64,000 nt of DNA from an uncultured Acidobacteriia bacterium (GCA_903828455.1 CAIKMJ010000066.1:1-64000), one strand, 5' to 3'. Positions 8,315 through 19,243 are shown, counted from the first letter of the stretch. Numbers and translations are program-made. The notes: a model not told the origin generated them from the letters alone.

Positions 8315-8400
8315 GATTTTTCTTTATTATCGCAGGAATTCCGGACGACTGATTGCTTCGTTCCCCCGCCCTTTTTCCTCCGCCCGTGCCTGCCAGCGGC

Positions 8401-9414
8401 CTATTGCGTGGGCGCGTAATAGCCGGTGCGCCAGAAGGCGCGCAGCGGAGGCAGGCCGCGAGGCTGATTGATTTTGACGGTGACGCGGCGGTATTTGCCG
8501 TCGCGGGCGGTGTTGGAGGGCGTGTAGCCGAGCACGTACTGATTTCGCAGCTCGATACCGATCTTGGCGGCGACGTCGGGCAGTTCGGCGAGATTCTCCA
8601 CAATAAAGTGACGCCCGCCGGTGGGTTCGGAGATATCGGTCAGGAGGCCCGGGCCGGAGAGCTCTTCGGGCGTACGGCCGCGTGAAGACATGGGTTCGTA
8701 GATGCCGATGGCGTAGATCTGGACGTCGGCCTCCTTCACCAGGTTCTTGATTTCGCTTTCGGTGTAGCGGCTGCTGTTGTCGCCGCCGTCGGAGATGACG
8801 ATCAGAGCTTTGCGGGGGTTGGTCGCCTTCTTCATGGTGTGGAGGGCGAGGTAGATGCCATCGAGCAGCGCGGTGCGGCCCCGGGACTGGGTGAAGGTCA
8901 GGCGGTTCTGGATTTCCTCCAGATTGTGAGTGATGGGGGTGACGAGCTCGGGGCGGTCGCTGAACTCCACCAGAAAGCCTTCGTCTTCCGGGTTGGCGGT
9001 CTTGAAGAATTCCGAGACGGCCTGGCGGGAGCGATCGAGCTTGGGACCCATGCTGCCGCTGGTATCGAAGACGACGCCGATGGAGAGCGGGGCGTCTTCG
9101 CTGCCGAAGGAGACGATTTTCTGATCGACCTTGTCTTCGGCAACCTTGAAGGATTCCTGATCGAGGCCGGTGACGAAGCGGTTGAGGGGGTCGGTGACGG
9201 TGACCGGGATGAGGACGACGTTGGTGTCGACGCGGATGTTGGATTTGGGAAGAGGAGTGACGGCGTCCTGCGGTTTGGGACGCGGAGTGATGCTGACGTT
9301 TTCCTCCGAAGTGCCCGGCGTGGCGGCCTGGGCGGAGAAGCGCGACGAAAACAGGGCGGCACAGAGGCCCGCGCCGAGGAGTAAAAACGGAATGTGGATC
9401 CGCCGGGATCGCAT
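8401..9414 (-). CDS. Secreted VWA-domain protein, acidobacterial VWFA-related type (second copy)
   Basis: The ATG at 9414 follows AAGGGAAGC and opens a 337-aa protein with signal peptide (FLLLGAGLCAALFSSRFSAQA), the beta domain VVLIPVTVTDPLNRFVTGL, the VWA metal-site DTSGSM near residue 117, TFTQSRGRTALLDGIYLAL and VISDGGDNSS. The C-terminal RNQYVLGYTPSNTARDGK and RTGYYAP match the first copy at 6482-7444. A much longer open frame to 10377 runs antisense through kdsB and is not real. The two VWA genes flank the PIN/UPF0175 pair. Confidence 0.92.
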   Translation of the reverse strand: MRSRRIHIPFLLLGAGLCAALFSSRFSAQAATPGTSEENVSITPRPKPQDAVTPLPKSNIRVDTNVVLIPVTVTDPLNRFVTGLDQESFKVAEDKVDQKIVSFGSEDAPLSIGVVFDTSGSMGPKLDRSRQAVSEFFKTANPEDEGFLVEFSDRPELVTPITHNLEEIQNRLTFTQSRGRTALLDGIYLALHTMKKATNPRKALIVISDGGDNSSRYTESEIKNLVKEADVQIYAIGIYEPMSSRGRTPEELSGPGLLTDISEPTGGRHFIVENLAELPDVAAKIGIELRNQYVLGYTPSNTARDGKYRRVTVKINQPRGLPPLRAFWRTGYYAPTQ

Positions 9415-9456
9415 CCGGAGCTTCCCTTTCTGGTTGGAGTCTAACACAGGGCCGCT

Positions 9457-10236
9457 ATGGTAAGATCGCGTGTGCCCCGCAAAATCCTGGGCGTCATTCC
9501 CGCCCGGTACGCATCCACCAGATTTCCCGGCAAAGCGCTGGCGCAGCTCGACTCCCGCACGATGATCGAACACGTCTGGGAGCGGGTTTCGATGGCCCGT
9601 TACCTGACCGCGATCCTGATTGCGACCGATGACGAACGCATCGCCGCCGAGGCGCAGCGGTTCGGCGCGCGGGTCTATATGACGCGACCGGATCATGTTT
9701 CGGGAACCGACCGTGTGGCGGAAGTGGCGTCGGCATTCGAAGACGCGGAGCTGGTGGTGAATGTGCAGGGGGACGAGCCGCTGATCGACCCGGCGGCGAT
9801 CGATGCGGCGGTGCTGCCGCTGGCCGAGGAGCCGGCGATCCAGATGGGCACGCTGAGCAAGAAGATCGAAGACGCGCGTGAGGTGAGCGATCCGAACGTG
9901 GTCAAGGTGGTGACGGACCGGTTCGGGAATGCGATTTATTTTTCGCGTTCGGCGATCCCTTTTAACCGGGATGCGGAGCCGGCGGCGCATTTCAAGCACA
10001 TCGGGCTGTACGTGTACCGGCGGGAATTTTTGCTGCGGTATCCGGACCTTCCGGCCGGTCCGCTGGAGCGGGCTGAGAAACTGGAACAGTTGAGAGCGCT
10101 CGAGAACGGATTTCGGATACGGGTGGTGGAGACGGACTATGAATCGATCGGTGTGGACACGCCCGGGGATCTGGACCGCGTGCGGGCTATGATGCACGAA
10201 GGGCAAAGAATCGCGGAGGGCGCGCGGCGTGGCTAA
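9457..10236 (+). CDS. kdsB: 3-deoxy-manno-octulosonate cytidylyltransferase (CMP-KDO synthetase)
   Basis: The 259-aa enzyme makes CMP-KDO from KDO and CTP, the activated sugar added to lipid A. Recognised parts are [20 protein letters not shown] (nucleotide-binding signature), [10 protein letters not shown], the [17 protein letters not shown] region and [10 protein letters not shown]. The C-terminal end overlaps the next start (GTG at 10229) by eight bases. Together with pyrG, which supplies CTP, and kdsA, which supplies KDO-8-phosphate, this looks like one operon for LPS inner-core precursor synthesis in the cytoplasm. Confidence 0.97.
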   Translation: MVRSRVPRKILGVIPARYASTRFPGKALAQLDSRTMIEHVWERVSMARYLTAILIATDDERIAAEAQRFGARVYMTRPDHVSGTDRVAEVASAFEDAELVVNVQGDEPLIDPAAIDAAVLPLAEEPAIQMGTLSKKIEDAREVSDPNVVKVVTDRFGNAIYFSRSAIPFNRDAEPAAHFKHIGLYVYRREFLLRYPDLPAGPLERAEKLEQLRALENGFRIRVVETDYESIGVDTPGDLDRVRAMMHEGQRIAEGARRG

Positions 10237-11902
10237 GTTTATTTTCGTAACGGGCGGCGTGGTTTCGTCGCTGGGCAAGGGCATTGCGGCGGCGTCGATC
10301 GGGTGCCTGCTGGAGAGCCGCGGGCTCACGGTGTCGCTGCAGAAGTTCGATCCGTATCTGAATGTGGACCCGGGCACGATGAGCCCGTTTCAGCACGGCG
10401 AAGTGTTCGTGACCGACGACGGGTCGGAGACCGATCTCGATCTCGGCCACTACGAACGCTTCACGCATTCGCCGCTGACGCGCGACAACAACCTGACGAG
10501 CGGACGGATCTACGAGCAGATTATCCAGCGCGAGCGGCGCGGCGATTACCTGGGCAAGACGGTGCAGGTGATTCCGCACGTGACCAATGAGATCAAGGCG
10601 GCGGTGAAGAAGCTGTCCACGCAGGTCGATGTGGTGATTTGCGAGATTGGCGGCACGGTGGGCGATATTGAATCGCTGCCGTTTCTGGAAGCCATCCGGC
10701 AGGTGCGGCATGAGGCGGGGCGGGAGAACTGCATCTTCGTTCACGTGACGCTGGTGCCGTGGATCAGCGCGGCGCAGGAGCTGAAAACGAAACCGACGCA
10801 GCACAGCGTGAAGGAACTGCGCGCGCTGGGCATTCAGCCGGATATTCTGCTGTGCCGGGCGGAGCGGCCCATTCCCGAAGACATGAAGGACAAGATCGCG
10901 CTGTTCTGCGACGTGGACCGCGATGCGGTGATCACGGCGCGGGACGTGAGTTCGGTCTATGAAGTGCCGGTGGCGTTTGCCGAGGAAAAGGTGGATGAGA
11001 TCATCCTGCGGCATCTGGCGCTGGACGATTCGCGGCCACGCGATCTGCGGCGGTGGAGCGAGATGCTGCACCGGATGCAGAATCCGAAGGACACGGTGGA
11101 TATCGCGCTGGTGGGCAAGTACGTGGAGTACGAAGACTCGTACAAGAGCCTGAAGGAAGCGCTGCTGCACGGCGGGATCGCGCACGACGTGAAGGTGAAG
11201 ATCCACTGGATCGAAGCGGAAACGTTCGAGCAGGGCAGGCTGGAGCGGGAACTGGAGAATTACGACGGCATCCTGGTGCCGGGCGGGTTCGGCAAGCGCG
11301 GCATTGAGGGCATGATCAACGCGATTGAATTCGCGCGGGTGCGGAAGGTGCCGTATTTCGGGATCTGCCTCGGGATGCAGACGATGGTGATCGAGTTCGC
11401 GCGCAACGTGTGCGGGATGAAGGAAGCCGACTCCACCGAGTTCAACCAGACGACGCCGCAGCGCGTGATTTACAAGCTGCGCGAGCTGAAGGGCGTGGAC
11501 GAACTGGGCGGCACGATGCGGCGCGGGGCGTGGCCGTGCATGCTGAAGCCGGGGTCGTTCGCCGAGAAGGCATACGGTACGACGGAGATCAGCGAGCGGC
11601 ACCGGCACCGGTATGAGTTCAACCGTGAATTCGAAGAGGCGCTGACGTCGAAGGGGCTGCGGATTACGGGCGAGACGCCGGCAACGGCGAACGACGATGC
11701 GATGTACGTGGAGATCTGCGAGATCGAGGATCATCCGTATTATCTGGGCTGCCAGTTCCATCCGGAATTCAAGTCGAAGCCGCTCGAACCGCATCCGCTG
11801 TTCGTTTCCTTCGTGGGGGCGGCGTGCAAGTACAGGCGGCACAGGCTGGCGGTGCAGGAAGCGCCGCTGCTGCCGGAAGTGCCGGAAGACGAAGCGAAAT
11901 GA
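10229..11902 (+). CDS. pyrG: CTP synthase
   Basis: A GTG start at 10229 gives a 557-aa enzyme, [20 protein letters not shown], with the synthetase domain (SLGKG phosphate loop, [26 protein letters not shown]) and a C-terminal glutaminase domain: VPGGFGKRG, the nucleophile elbow FGICLGMQ and the histidine-glutamate pair at CQFHPEF. It amidates UTP to CTP using glutamine. The start overlaps kdsB and its stop overlaps the kdsA start (ATGA), so the three are probably translationally coupled. CTP is used directly by KdsB. Confidence 0.98.
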   Translation: MAKFIFVTGGVVSSLGKGIAAASIGCLLESRGLTVSLQKFDPYLNVDPGTMSPFQHGEVFVTDDGSETDLDLGHYERFTHSPLTRDNNLTSGRIYEQIIQRERRGDYLGKTVQVIPHVTNEIKAAVKKLSTQVDVVICEIGGTVGDIESLPFLEAIRQVRHEAGRENCIFVHVTLVPWISAAQELKTKPTQHSVKELRALGIQPDILLCRAERPIPEDMKDKIALFCDVDRDAVITARDVSSVYEVPVAFAEEKVDEIILRHLALDDSRPRDLRRWSEMLHRMQNPKDTVDIALVGKYVEYEDSYKSLKEALLHGGIAHDVKVKIHWIEAETFEQGRLERELENYDGILVPGGFGKRGIEGMINAIEFARVRKVPYFGICLGMQTMVIEFARNVCGMKEADSTEFNQTTPQRVIYKLRELKGVDELGGTMRRGAWPCMLKPGSFAEKAYGTTEISERHRHRYEFNREFEEALTSKGLRITGETPATANDDAMYVEICEIEDHPYYLGCQFHPEFKSKPLEPHPLFVSFVGAACKYRRHRLAVQEAPLLPEVPEDEAK

Positions 11903-12705
11903 TCCGGTTCGCCGATTTCGAAGATCCGGCGCGGCTGGTGCTGATGGCCGGCCCGTGCGTGATCGAAAGCGAAGAGCACGTGAACCGGATGGCCGAGGCG
12001 ATCGCGGCGATGGCGCGGGAGGCCGGGTTTCCGTACGTTTTTAAAGCGTCGTTCGACAAAGCCAATCGCACCAGCGTGAAGAGCTTTCGCGGACCGGGGG
12101 CGGAAGAGGGGCTGGCGATCCTGAGCCGTCTGCGGGCGCGCGGCTTTTCGGTGGTGACCGATATTCACGAACCGGCGCAGGCCGGGGCGGCGGCCGGGGC
12201 GGTGGACATTCTGCAGATTCCGGCGTTTCTCTGCCGGCAGACGGATCTACTGGTGGAAGCGGGACGGACGGGGAAGATCGTCAACGTGAAGAAGGGCCAG
12301 TTTGTAAGCCCGAACGATATGGCGAACGCGGTGGAGAAGGTGGCGTCGACGGGCAACCGGCAGGTGGTGCTGACTGAGCGAGGGTCGTCGTTCGGCTACA
12401 ACAATCTGGTGGTGGATATGCGGGGGATGCGCATCATGGCGCGGCAGGCGCCGGTGGTATTCGACGCGACGCACAGCGTGCAGTTGCCGGGCGGAGCGGG
12501 GAGTTCCTCGGGCGGGCAGCCGGAGTTCATCGAACCGCTGGCTTCGGCGGCGGTGGCGACGGGGATTTCGGGAATTTTCGTGGAAGTCCACGACGAGCCG
12601 GAAAAGGCGCTCTCGGACGGGGCTAACGCGCTGCGGCTCAGTCTGTTGCCGAAGTTTCTGCGGCGGCTGCGGGCGATTCACGAAGCGGCGCGGGCGGCGG
12701 AATAA
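11899..12705 (+). CDS. kdsA: 3-deoxy-8-phosphooctulonate synthase (KDO-8-phosphate synthase)
   Basis: The 268-aa enzyme condenses phosphoenolpyruvate and arabinose 5-phosphate. The family pattern is clear: [13 protein letters not shown] near the start, [56 protein letters not shown] and a C-terminal [13 protein letters not shown]. The ATG at 11899 overlaps the pyrG stop and was preferred to an in-frame ATG at 11824 inside pyrG because the protein is then the normal length. A metal-dependent or independent type cannot be settled by eye. Confidence 0.97.
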   Translation: MIRFADFEDPARLVLMAGPCVIESEEHVNRMAEAIAAMAREAGFPYVFKASFDKANRTSVKSFRGPGAEEGLAILSRLRARGFSVVTDIHEPAQAGAAAGAVDILQIPAFLCRQTDLLVEAGRTGKIVNVKKGQFVSPNDMANAVEKVASTGNRQVVLTERGSSFGYNNLVVDMRGMRIMARQAPVVFDATHSVQLPGGAGSSSGGQPEFIEPLASAAVATGISGIFVEVHDEPEKALSDGANALRLSLLPKFLRRLRAIHEAARAAE

Positions 12706-12753
12706 GGGTTCAACGCCTCGCCGCGTCAGAACGTCATCTAAGGTAGGAACAGT

Positions 12754-13275
12754 ATGCGTCTCAACCTGAAGCGCCGCCGGACGGGCGGATTTTCGCTGAT
12801 CGAACTGCTGATCGTGATTGCGATCATCCTGATCATTCTTGCCGTGGCGCTGCCGAAGCTGACCAGCGCGCGGCGGTATGCGCAGGAGATGGCGGCGGTG
12901 AAGGCGATCACGACGATCCACACGGCGCAGACGCAGTATTACTCGCAGTACGGCGCTTATGCGACGTCGCTGACGCAACTGGGTCCGCCGACGAGCGGCA
13001 CGCCGGGGCCGGGCGGGGCGGAACTGATCGACCGCGATCTGGCGACGGGCGAAAAGGGCGGATTCCATTTTGCGCTGCAGCAGAGCCAGACGGGCTACAC
13101 GCTGACGGTGAATCCGACGGCATTCGGGACGAGCGGCACCCACACCTACTTCAGCGACCAGAGCATGACGATTCACCAGCACAACGGGCAGGAGCCGGCG
13201 ACGGCGAACGATCCGCTGGTCGGGGAGAATCAGACGCAGCAGGCAGCACCGGCGACGGCTCCGGCGGCGAAGTAG
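12754..13275 (+). CDS. Prepilin-type N-terminal methylation domain protein
   Basis: The 173-aa product has a short basic leader then GFSLIELLIVIAIILIILAV, the class III signal peptide of type IV pilins and type II pseudopilins with the key Glu at +5. The rest has no clear pilin disulfide loop: a helix (ARRYAQEMAAVKAITTIHTAQTQYYSQYGAY) and a beta-rich part with TGEKGGFHFALQQSQTGYTLT. Prepilin peptidase is not in the window, so it would be processed by enzymes elsewhere. Its C-terminus is Ala/Pro/Thr-rich. It may be a minor pilin or pseudopilin. Confidence 0.85.
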   Translation: MRLNLKRRRTGGFSLIELLIVIAIILIILAVALPKLTSARRYAQEMAAVKAITTIHTAQTQYYSQYGAYATSLTQLGPPTSGTPGPGGAELIDRDLATGEKGGFHFALQQSQTGYTLTVNPTAFGTSGTHTYFSDQSMTIHQHNGQEPATANDPLVGENQTQQAAPATAPAAK

Positions 13276-13312
13276 TAAGCGCCGCGGGGCGCGCGATGCC
13301 GGGAGGAAGCCG

Positions 13313-14359
13313 CTACGCTTCCCAATCCAGAATAATCTTGCCGGAATTGCCCGACTGCATCAGGCGGAAGGCGTCTTCGAACTGCGCGCAGGGGAAGCGG
13401 TGCGTGATGACGCCGCTGATGTCGAGGCCCGATTCCAGCATCACGGTCATCTTGTACCAGGTCTCATACATTTCGCGGCCGTAAATGCCGTGGATGGTGA
13501 GCATGTTGAAGATCACCAGATTCCAGTCGATGGCGATCTCGTTCGGCGGAATGCCGAGCATGGCGATTTTGCCGCCGTGCGACATGTTGGCGAGCATTTC
13601 TCGGAAGGCCGAGGCGTTGCCGGACATTTCGAGCCCCACGTCGAAGCCTTCGGTCATGTCGAGCTCTTTCTGAACGTCAGCGAGGCTCTTTTGGCGGGTG
13701 TCGACGGCCATGGTGACACCCATTTTGCGGGCGAGATCGAGCCGGTAAGGATTCACGTCCGTAATGACGACGTGGCGCGCGCCCGCGTGTTTCGCCACGG
13801 CGGCGGCCATGATGCCGATGGGGCCGGCGCCGGTGACCAGCACGTCTTCGCCGAGCACGGGGAACGCGAGGGCGGTGTGGACGGCATTGCCGAAGGGATC
13901 GAAGATGCCCGCGACGTCCGTGCTGACCGCGTGCTTGTGGACCCAGATGTTGGTCATGGGCAGCGCAATGTATTCGGCGAAGGCACCGGGGCGATTGACG
14001 CCGACGCCGCTGGTGTGGGCGCAGAGGTGGCGGCGTCCGGCGAGGCAGTTGCGGCAGCGTCCGCAGACGACGTGACCTTCGCCGCTGACGAGCTGGCCGG
14101 GAAAGAAATCGGAAACGTTGGCGCCGACGGCGACGATTTCGCCGACGAATTCGTGGCCGATGGCCATGGGCACGGGGATGGTGCGCTTCGCCCAGTCGTC
14201 CCAGGTGAAGATGTGGATGTCGGTGCCGCAGATGGCGGCTTTTTTGACGCGCACGAGCACGTCATTGATGCCGATTTCGGGGACGGGGATCTCCTCCAGC
14301 CAGAGGCCGGGTTCGGGGCGGCTCTTGACGAGGGCTTTCATCAGACGCGGGGTTGCCAT
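13313..14359 (-). CDS. tdh: L-threonine 3-dehydrogenase (zinc MDR family)
   Basis: The 348-aa enzyme starts [19 protein letters not shown] and has the medium-chain dehydrogenase layout: catalytic Cys at [18 protein letters not shown], structural zinc cysteines [15 protein letters not shown] and a Rossmann motif [15 protein letters not shown]. The combination [14 protein letters not shown] is typical of threonine dehydrogenase, which makes 2-amino-3-ketobutyrate with NAD. The ATG at 14359 was chosen over 14341 because both fit; the first agrees with usual length. The neighbouring aminotransferase points to amino-acid catabolism. Confidence 0.92.
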   Translation of the reverse strand: MATPRLMKALVKSRPEPGLWLEEIPVPEIGINDVLVRVKKAAICGTDIHIFTWDDWAKRTIPVPMAIGHEFVGEIVAVGANVSDFFPGQLVSGEGHVVCGRCRNCLAGRRHLCAHTSGVGVNRPGAFAEYIALPMTNIWVHKHAVSTDVAGIFDPFGNAVHTALAFPVLGEDVLVTGAGPIGIMAAAVAKHAGARHVVITDVNPYRLDLARKMGVTMAVDTRQKSLADVQKELDMTEGFDVGLEMSGNASAFREMLANMSHGGKIAMLGIPPNEIAIDWNLVIFNMLTIHGIYGREMYETWYKMTVMLESGLDISGVITHRFPCAQFEDAFRLMQSGNSGKIILDWEA

Positions 14360-14470
14360 GACCTCATCGTGCCATGATTGCGGCCGGGCGGCCATAGCCA
14401 GGAGAACGCGGCGCGGCGGGCGGGCGCGGCGGCGAATGCGCTGCGCGATTCCGTCGATAATAGAGGAACG

Positions 14471-15769
14471 ATGACGAAACAGGAGATCCTGCTCGCGCAG
14501 AAAGAGTTTCTTTTCCCGGCGGTCTTTCACTACTTCAAAGATCCGCTGGTCCTTTCGCACGCGAAGGATCAATACGTGTGGGATGCCGACGGCAACCAGT
14601 ATCTGGATTTCTTCGGCGGCATCGTGACGGTGAGCGTGGGGCATCTGAACGACCACGTGAACAGGCGCGTGCATGCGCAGATGGACAAGCTGCAGCATGT
14701 TTCGACGGTATTCGTCAACGAACCGCAGGTGGCGCTGGCGAAGAAGCTGGCGTCGATTACGCCGGGCGGGGCGCTGACGAAATCGTTCTTCAGCAACAGC
14801 GGCACGGAGGCGAATGAGACGGCGATCCTGACGGCGCGCTGCTATACGGGTTCGACGGAGATCATTGCGCTGCGGCACTCGTATCACGGGCGGTCGGCGG
14901 GGATGATGACGCTGACGGGGCAGAGCGGGTGGAGGCTTGGTCCGCCGCAGCCGGGCGTGGTGCATGCGGTGAACGCGTATTGTTACCGGTGTCCGTTCGG
15001 GCTGGAGTATCCGTCGTGCGAGGTGAAGTGCGCGCAGGATGTGGAGCAGGTGATCCGGACGACGACGTCGGGGCGCGTGGCGGGATTCATAGCGGAGCCG
15101 ATTCAGGGGGTGGGCGGATTCATCACACCGCCGAAGGAGTACTTCCGGATCGTCGCCGAGATTGTGAAGAAGTACGGCGGGCTGTTCATTGCCGATGAAG
15201 TGCAGACGGCGTGGGGGCGCACGGGCAGCAAGTGGTTCGGCATCGAGCACTGGGGCGTGGAGCCGGACATCATCACGGGCGCCAAGGGGCTGGGTAACGG
15301 GACGCCCATCGGGGTGACGATCGCGCGGCCTGAAGTGGCGGAGGCGGTGAAGGGGGCGACGATTTCCACGTTCGGCGGCAATCCGGTGGCGACGACGGCG
15401 GGGCTGGCGGTGCTGGAGTACATCGAAGAGCAAAAGATTCTGCGCAACACGGAGGAGACGGGCGCTTATCTCAAAGGGCGGCTGCTGGAGCTGCGGGAGA
15501 AGCACGCGCTGATCGGCGAGGTGCGGGGCATGGGGCTGCTGCTGGCGCTGGAGCTGGTGGAAGACCGGCGGTCGAAGGCTCCGGCGACGGCGGCGACGGC
15601 GCAGGTGATGGAAGCGGCGCGCGAGCAGCGCATCATGGTGGGCAAGGGCGGGCTCTACGGCAACGTGCTGCGGCTTTCGCCGCCGATGAACATCGGCCGA
15701 ACCGATGTGGATGAGTTTATCGGGCGGCTGGACGCGGCGTTTGCTCAGGTGGAAGCGGCTTCGAAGTAG
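14471..15769 (+). CDS. Class III PLP-dependent aminotransferase (AGXT2/ornithine-type)
   Basis: The 432-aa product contains [32 protein letters not shown] (PLP phosphate binding), [34 protein letters not shown] and the Schiff-base lysine in GAKGLGNG. These are the landmarks of class III omega- or alanine-glyoxylate-type transaminases. The donor cannot be decided; similarity to alanine-glyoxylate aminotransferase 2 is my reading. It is divergent from tdh with a 111-base gap. Confidence 0.9.
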   Translation: MTKQEILLAQKEFLFPAVFHYFKDPLVLSHAKDQYVWDADGNQYLDFFGGIVTVSVGHLNDHVNRRVHAQMDKLQHVSTVFVNEPQVALAKKLASITPGGALTKSFFSNSGTEANETAILTARCYTGSTEIIALRHSYHGRSAGMMTLTGQSGWRLGPPQPGVVHAVNAYCYRCPFGLEYPSCEVKCAQDVEQVIRTTTSGRVAGFIAEPIQGVGGFITPPKEYFRIVAEIVKKYGGLFIADEVQTAWGRTGSKWFGIEHWGVEPDIITGAKGLGNGTPIGVTIARPEVAEAVKGATISTFGGNPVATTAGLAVLEYIEEQKILRNTEETGAYLKGRLLELREKHALIGEVRGMGLLLALELVEDRRSKAPATAATAQVMEAAREQRIMVGKGGLYGNVLRLSPPMNIGRTDVDEFIGRLDAAFAQVEAASK

Positions 15770-15775
15770 CGCGGC

Positions 15776-16273
15776 TCAGCGCGTGCGGTAGAAGGCGATG
15801 AGATCGGTGGAAGGCGGGCGCAGGCCGGCCTGACGCATGAGCGAGGCCAACTGTCCGCGATGGTAGCTGCCGTGATTCACCAGGTGCATGATGACCTGCC
15901 AGCGCGGCAACTGCATCTCGCTGCCTGAGGTGGTGCGGTGGATGACGGTCTCTTCCCAGCCTGACTCTTCAATCGTTTCGGCCCAGCGGATCCAGGCGAA
16001 GTGGAGTCCGTTCCACAGTTCCTGCCATTGTTCGATGTGATCGGGGATGGTGATGTCGCCGATTTTCGGATAGAGGTCGTTTTGCACGCGGCGGAACCAG
16101 AGCAGTTCAGCCTTGTAGATGTGCTGCAGGGTGCCGGTGAAGCTCTGGAAGGAGATGCCGGTATCCTCTTCAGCCTTGCCGGCCGGGAACTGCGCCGGCA
16201 GGCCGAAGTAGATATCATCCGCCCATTTCATGAACTGCAGATGTGAGACGCAAAGCGAGCCGATCCCGATCAT
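15776..16273 (-). CDS. DinB family protein
   Basis: The 165-aa product shows the four-helix DinB-like pattern: HLQFMKWADDIYFGL, LQHIYKAELLWF, and the C-terminal metal triad region VNHGSYHRGQLASLM, with His at QHIY and the two His in NHGSYH. The family binds a divalent metal and may be a thiol-dependent enzyme. It is convergent with the aminotransferase (7-base gap). Confidence 0.85.
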   Translation of the reverse strand: MIGIGSLCVSHLQFMKWADDIYFGLPAQFPAGKAEEDTGISFQSFTGTLQHIYKAELLWFRRVQNDLYPKIGDITIPDHIEQWQELWNGLHFAWIRWAETIEESGWEETVIHRTTSGSEMQLPRWQVIMHLVNHGSYHRGQLASLMRQAGLRPPSTDLIAFYRTR

Positions 16274-16318
16274 GGGGTCAGGCTAGCACGGCCCATCCGC
16301 GGCGGAACTGAGCAGGGC

Positions 16319-19243
16319 TCAGAACTGGAAGCGCAGCGTGAACTCGATCTTGCGGTTTCCGGCCGCGCCGTTGTTGCCGCCGAAGGTGCCACCGCCGCCA
16401 CGGCCGTCGCCGCCGGCGAGCGCTGTCGACGTGCCGAAGAACGGCGAGCCGATGTTGCCGTTGGGCGAAGCGAGGTTCGTGTGATTGAAAGCGTTGCGCG
16501 CGCTGACGCTGGCCGTCAGGTTGTAGCGTTTGCCCGTGCTGCCGCCACCGAAGCCGCTGAAGCCGCTGCGACCCATGCTGGGGCCGGTGAATCCGCCGGT
16601 GCGAGTGCCACCGCCGTGTCCGCCGGTGGAGCCGGTGGTCCCGGAGGACTTTTCGCCGAAGCCCCAGGTGCGGCTCAGGCGAAGATTGACGGAAAACTGC
16701 GAGGGACCCTGGCCGCAGTTGATGGGAATGTAGCCGGTCCCGGACAGGCCGCACACGTTGATGTTCTTTCCGTTGGCGGCAGCGGCGGCGATGGCAGCCT
16801 GGGCAACGGGCACCGTGGGCCGGGCGTTGTACTGGCCGTCGTTATCCCACTGCTGACCGGTCGTAATGTTATAGGGCGAACCCGAGGCCATGGTGATGAA
16901 CGGCGCCACCGAGAGGCCATAGGGCATGCCGATGGTGCCGCCGATGAAGCCGCGCTGGCGAGTGTCGAAGTTGGCGCGTCCCCAGTCGAGATTGGGGTGA
17001 AGCGGATCCATCACGAAGCCGTTGGCGTTGGAGTGAGCCCAGCCGAGCACGTAGTAGCCCTGCAGCGTGAGGTGAGCGTTCACGCGCGAACTGACGTTGC
17101 TCATGATCTGCAGCTGCTTGAAGATGCCGTCGGACTGATATTGATAAATGTCGCCGTTGGCGCCGGCGATGCCGGTACCGGTGAAAGGCCGCAGTCCGTT
17201 GGGCAGCACGGTATTGACGTCGACGTTGTGCAGGGTGTGCACGCCGCGGGTATCGACAAGGTTCACGGAAAGCTGCGTGCGGGCCGGCAGCTGGCGATCG
17301 ACACCGATGGCTTTCTGCATGTTGTAGGGGGCGCGCAGGGTCGGGTCCACTCTCCACTGCGCCTGGTTCTGGAGGCTGAGGAGAGCAACCGACGGCAGCG
17401 CCGGGTAGGTGGCGAGCGCGGCAGCCGCGCCCGGCGTGTTGACGTTAATCAGATAGTTCTGCTGCGAGGAACCGTTGAAGCGCAGTGCGTTGAGAACGTT
17501 GGATTCTTCGAAGCGGTCAAAGAAGATGCCGAAGCCGCCGCGGATGACGGTCTTGGACGCCTTATTGGCTTTCGCGCCCGGAGCCCAGGCAAAGCCAAAG
17601 CGCGGAGCAAGATCCAGGTGATCCTGAATGTTGTTCTGTGTCTCATAGCGAAGGCCGATGTTGACGGTCAGGTTCTGGCGTACGCGCCAGTCGTCCTGCA
17701 GATAGAAAGTGGAATCGAGCTGGCGAACGGACTGGACCGGGGTGCCGCTGCTCAGGGTGAGGGAGGAGGGTCCGTAGCCGGCATTCAGAACGGCCGCCAT
17801 CGGCGTGCCCTGGGCAAGCAACAGCTGGGTTTGCTGATACTGCTGAATGTTGAGGAACGTGTAGCTGCCGTTGAAGTTCGAGGTGGACTGCGCGGTCAGA
17901 TCGTTCTGCCGGACGCGGAAACCGACCTTCAGCGCATGGGTGCCCATCGTCATGGTCACGAAGTTACGCAGTTCGATGCCCTTGTTGTGGTTGTAGTTCG
18001 ACTGCAGCGGAGCGCCGCCCGAGTTGAAGGCGCCGTTCACGTTGATGCCCGGAACGCCGAAGTTGCCGTCGCCCGACTGGCCGCTGTGGTTATCGCGGAA
18101 CTGGAACGCTGTTTCGCTCACGGCGCGGGTACCGATGATCATGGTTTCGGTGATCTGCACGGTATTGTTCTTGGCCGCGGTGTTGATCTCCTGCGAAGGC
18201 AGATTGAACTGGCCGACGCCGCCGACGTTGGAGTTCGACGAGTGGGTATACCGCATCACGAGAGTGTTGTTGGCGTTAATGGCGTAGTCGAGGCGGTTGC
18301 TGAGCTGCCAGTACTTGTTGGGCGTCAGGACGGCTTCGTTGAGCAGGACCGGGGTAAGCGCCGGGGCGGGGCCGAGCACGGTTGCGGTGACCAGAGCATT
18401 TTCATTGATGGTGCGCTGGTTGAAGTCGATGAAGAAGGACGATTTTTTGTTCAGCGAGCCGCCGAAGTTGACCGTCGCGAGGCGCGAATTGTAATCGGGA
18501 CGTTCGGTGGTGAGGAGCGGGTTGCGGCTGTCGAAAACCTTGTTGCCGTAGGTGATGAACGCCGAACCGTGATAGGTGTCGGTGCCGGGCTTGGTCAGAA
18601 TTTCCACGCGGCCGAAGCCAGGCTTGTCGTATTCGGAGGAGAAGGGATTCGAGTTGATGCGGATTTCCCGGATGGAGCTCTTGGGAGGCAACTGACCGCC
18701 GGAGAAGCCGTCGACGAAGAACTGCGCGCCGCTCGGGCCGGCCGAGGGACCGGCGAGCGCCGTGAGATCGGCTTCAAGGTCATCGGGATCGTCCGGCAGG
18801 GCATCGAGGTCTGCATCTTTCAGGACCAGCGCGCTGGCGTTGGACGAGGCGTCGGTCGAAAGCGCCGCCTGGGACTGATCGGAAACCTGCACCTGCTGGG
18901 ATTCGGAAGCGATGCTCAGGGCGATGTTGAGGGGGCTCGCCTGGCCGGTAGAGACCGCCACGGAAGGCTGCGTAAAAGTAACGAAACCAGGCGCATCGGC
19001 CCGCACACTATACTGGCCGACCGGCAGATTGGGGATCGTGTACTGTCCCTGGCCGTCTGACTTCACCGTGCGCGAAATATTGGTGCTCTTGACCACGACG
19101 GTGGCATTGGGAACAACCGCCTGCGAGGGATCTGTCACGACGCCGCGGATCTGTCCCACACCCTGCGCCCACACGTTTTGACCGGCGGCAAGGAAAAGAG
19201 CCAGCGCGGCCGAGGCAAAAACCGAACTTTTCAAAGTCTGCAT
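16319..19243 (-). CDS. TonB-dependent receptor-like outer membrane protein with carboxypeptidase-regulatory N-terminus
   Basis: The 974-aa product has a signal peptide (VFASAALALFLAAGQNVWA), a CarboxypepD_reg-like beta-sandwich (residues about 28-110: IRGVVTDPSQAVVPNATVVV...), a plug region (GQLPPKSSIREIRINSNPFS) and a long beta-barrel with repeated N/S/T/Y-rich strands, ending in a terminal aromatic strand EFTLRFQF. This is the Oar-like/TonB receptor class that is abundant in Acidobacteria. It is predicted to import a large ligand, often a carbohydrate or siderophore. A stretch of Gly/Ser/Thr near residues 850-885 (STGGHGGGTRTGG) is a low-complexity insert. The start at 19243 is a plausible ATG with no strong ribosome site. 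Confidence 0.93.
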   Translation of the reverse strand: MQTLKSSVFASAALALFLAAGQNVWAQGVGQIRGVVTDPSQAVVPNATVVVKSTNISRTVKSDGQGQYTIPNLPVGQYSVRADAPGFVTFTQPSVAVSTGQASPLNIALSIASESQQVQVSDQSQAALSTDASSNASALVLKDADLDALPDDPDDLEADLTALAGPSAGPSGAQFFVDGFSGGQLPPKSSIREIRINSNPFSSEYDKPGFGRVEILTKPGTDTYHGSAFITYGNKVFDSRNPLLTTERPDYNSRLATVNFGGSLNKKSSFFIDFNQRTINENALVTATVLGPAPALTPVLLNEAVLTPNKYWQLSNRLDYAINANNTLVMRYTHSSNSNVGGVGQFNLPSQEINTAAKNNTVQITETMIIGTRAVSETAFQFRDNHSGQSGDGNFGVPGINVNGAFNSGGAPLQSNYNHNKGIELRNFVTMTMGTHALKVGFRVRQNDLTAQSTSNFNGSYTFLNIQQYQQTQLLLAQGTPMAAVLNAGYGPSSLTLSSGTPVQSVRQLDSTFYLQDDWRVRQNLTVNIGLRYETQNNIQDHLDLAPRFGFAWAPGAKANKASKTVIRGGFGIFFDRFEESNVLNALRFNGSSQQNYLINVNTPGAAAALATYPALPSVALLSLQNQAQWRVDPTLRAPYNMQKAIGVDRQLPARTQLSVNLVDTRGVHTLHNVDVNTVLPNGLRPFTGTGIAGANGDIYQYQSDGIFKQLQIMSNVSSRVNAHLTLQGYYVLGWAHSNANGFVMDPLHPNLDWGRANFDTRQRGFIGGTIGMPYGLSVAPFITMASGSPYNITTGQQWDNDGQYNARPTVPVAQAAIAAAAANGKNINVCGLSGTGYIPINCGQGPSQFSVNLRLSRTWGFGEKSSGTTGSTGGHGGGTRTGGFTGPSMGRSGFSGFGGGSTGKRYNLTASVSARNAFNHTNLASPNGNIGSPFFGTSTALAGGDGRGGGGTFGGNNGAAGNRKIEFTLRFQF

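Noticed and set aside
8401-10377. Extension of the second VWA protein to 658 aa
   Set aside because: The extra part is antisense to kdsB; the signal peptide starts at the ATG at 9414.
10187-11842. 551-aa His/Arg-rich frame opposite pyrG
   Set aside because: Antisense shadow of a highly conserved enzyme gene.
16481-19060. 859-aa open frame on the plus strand opposite the TonB receptor gene
   Set aside because: It is a complementary-strand shadow; the minus-strand receptor has a signal peptide and barrel features, and the antisense protein has no family pattern.
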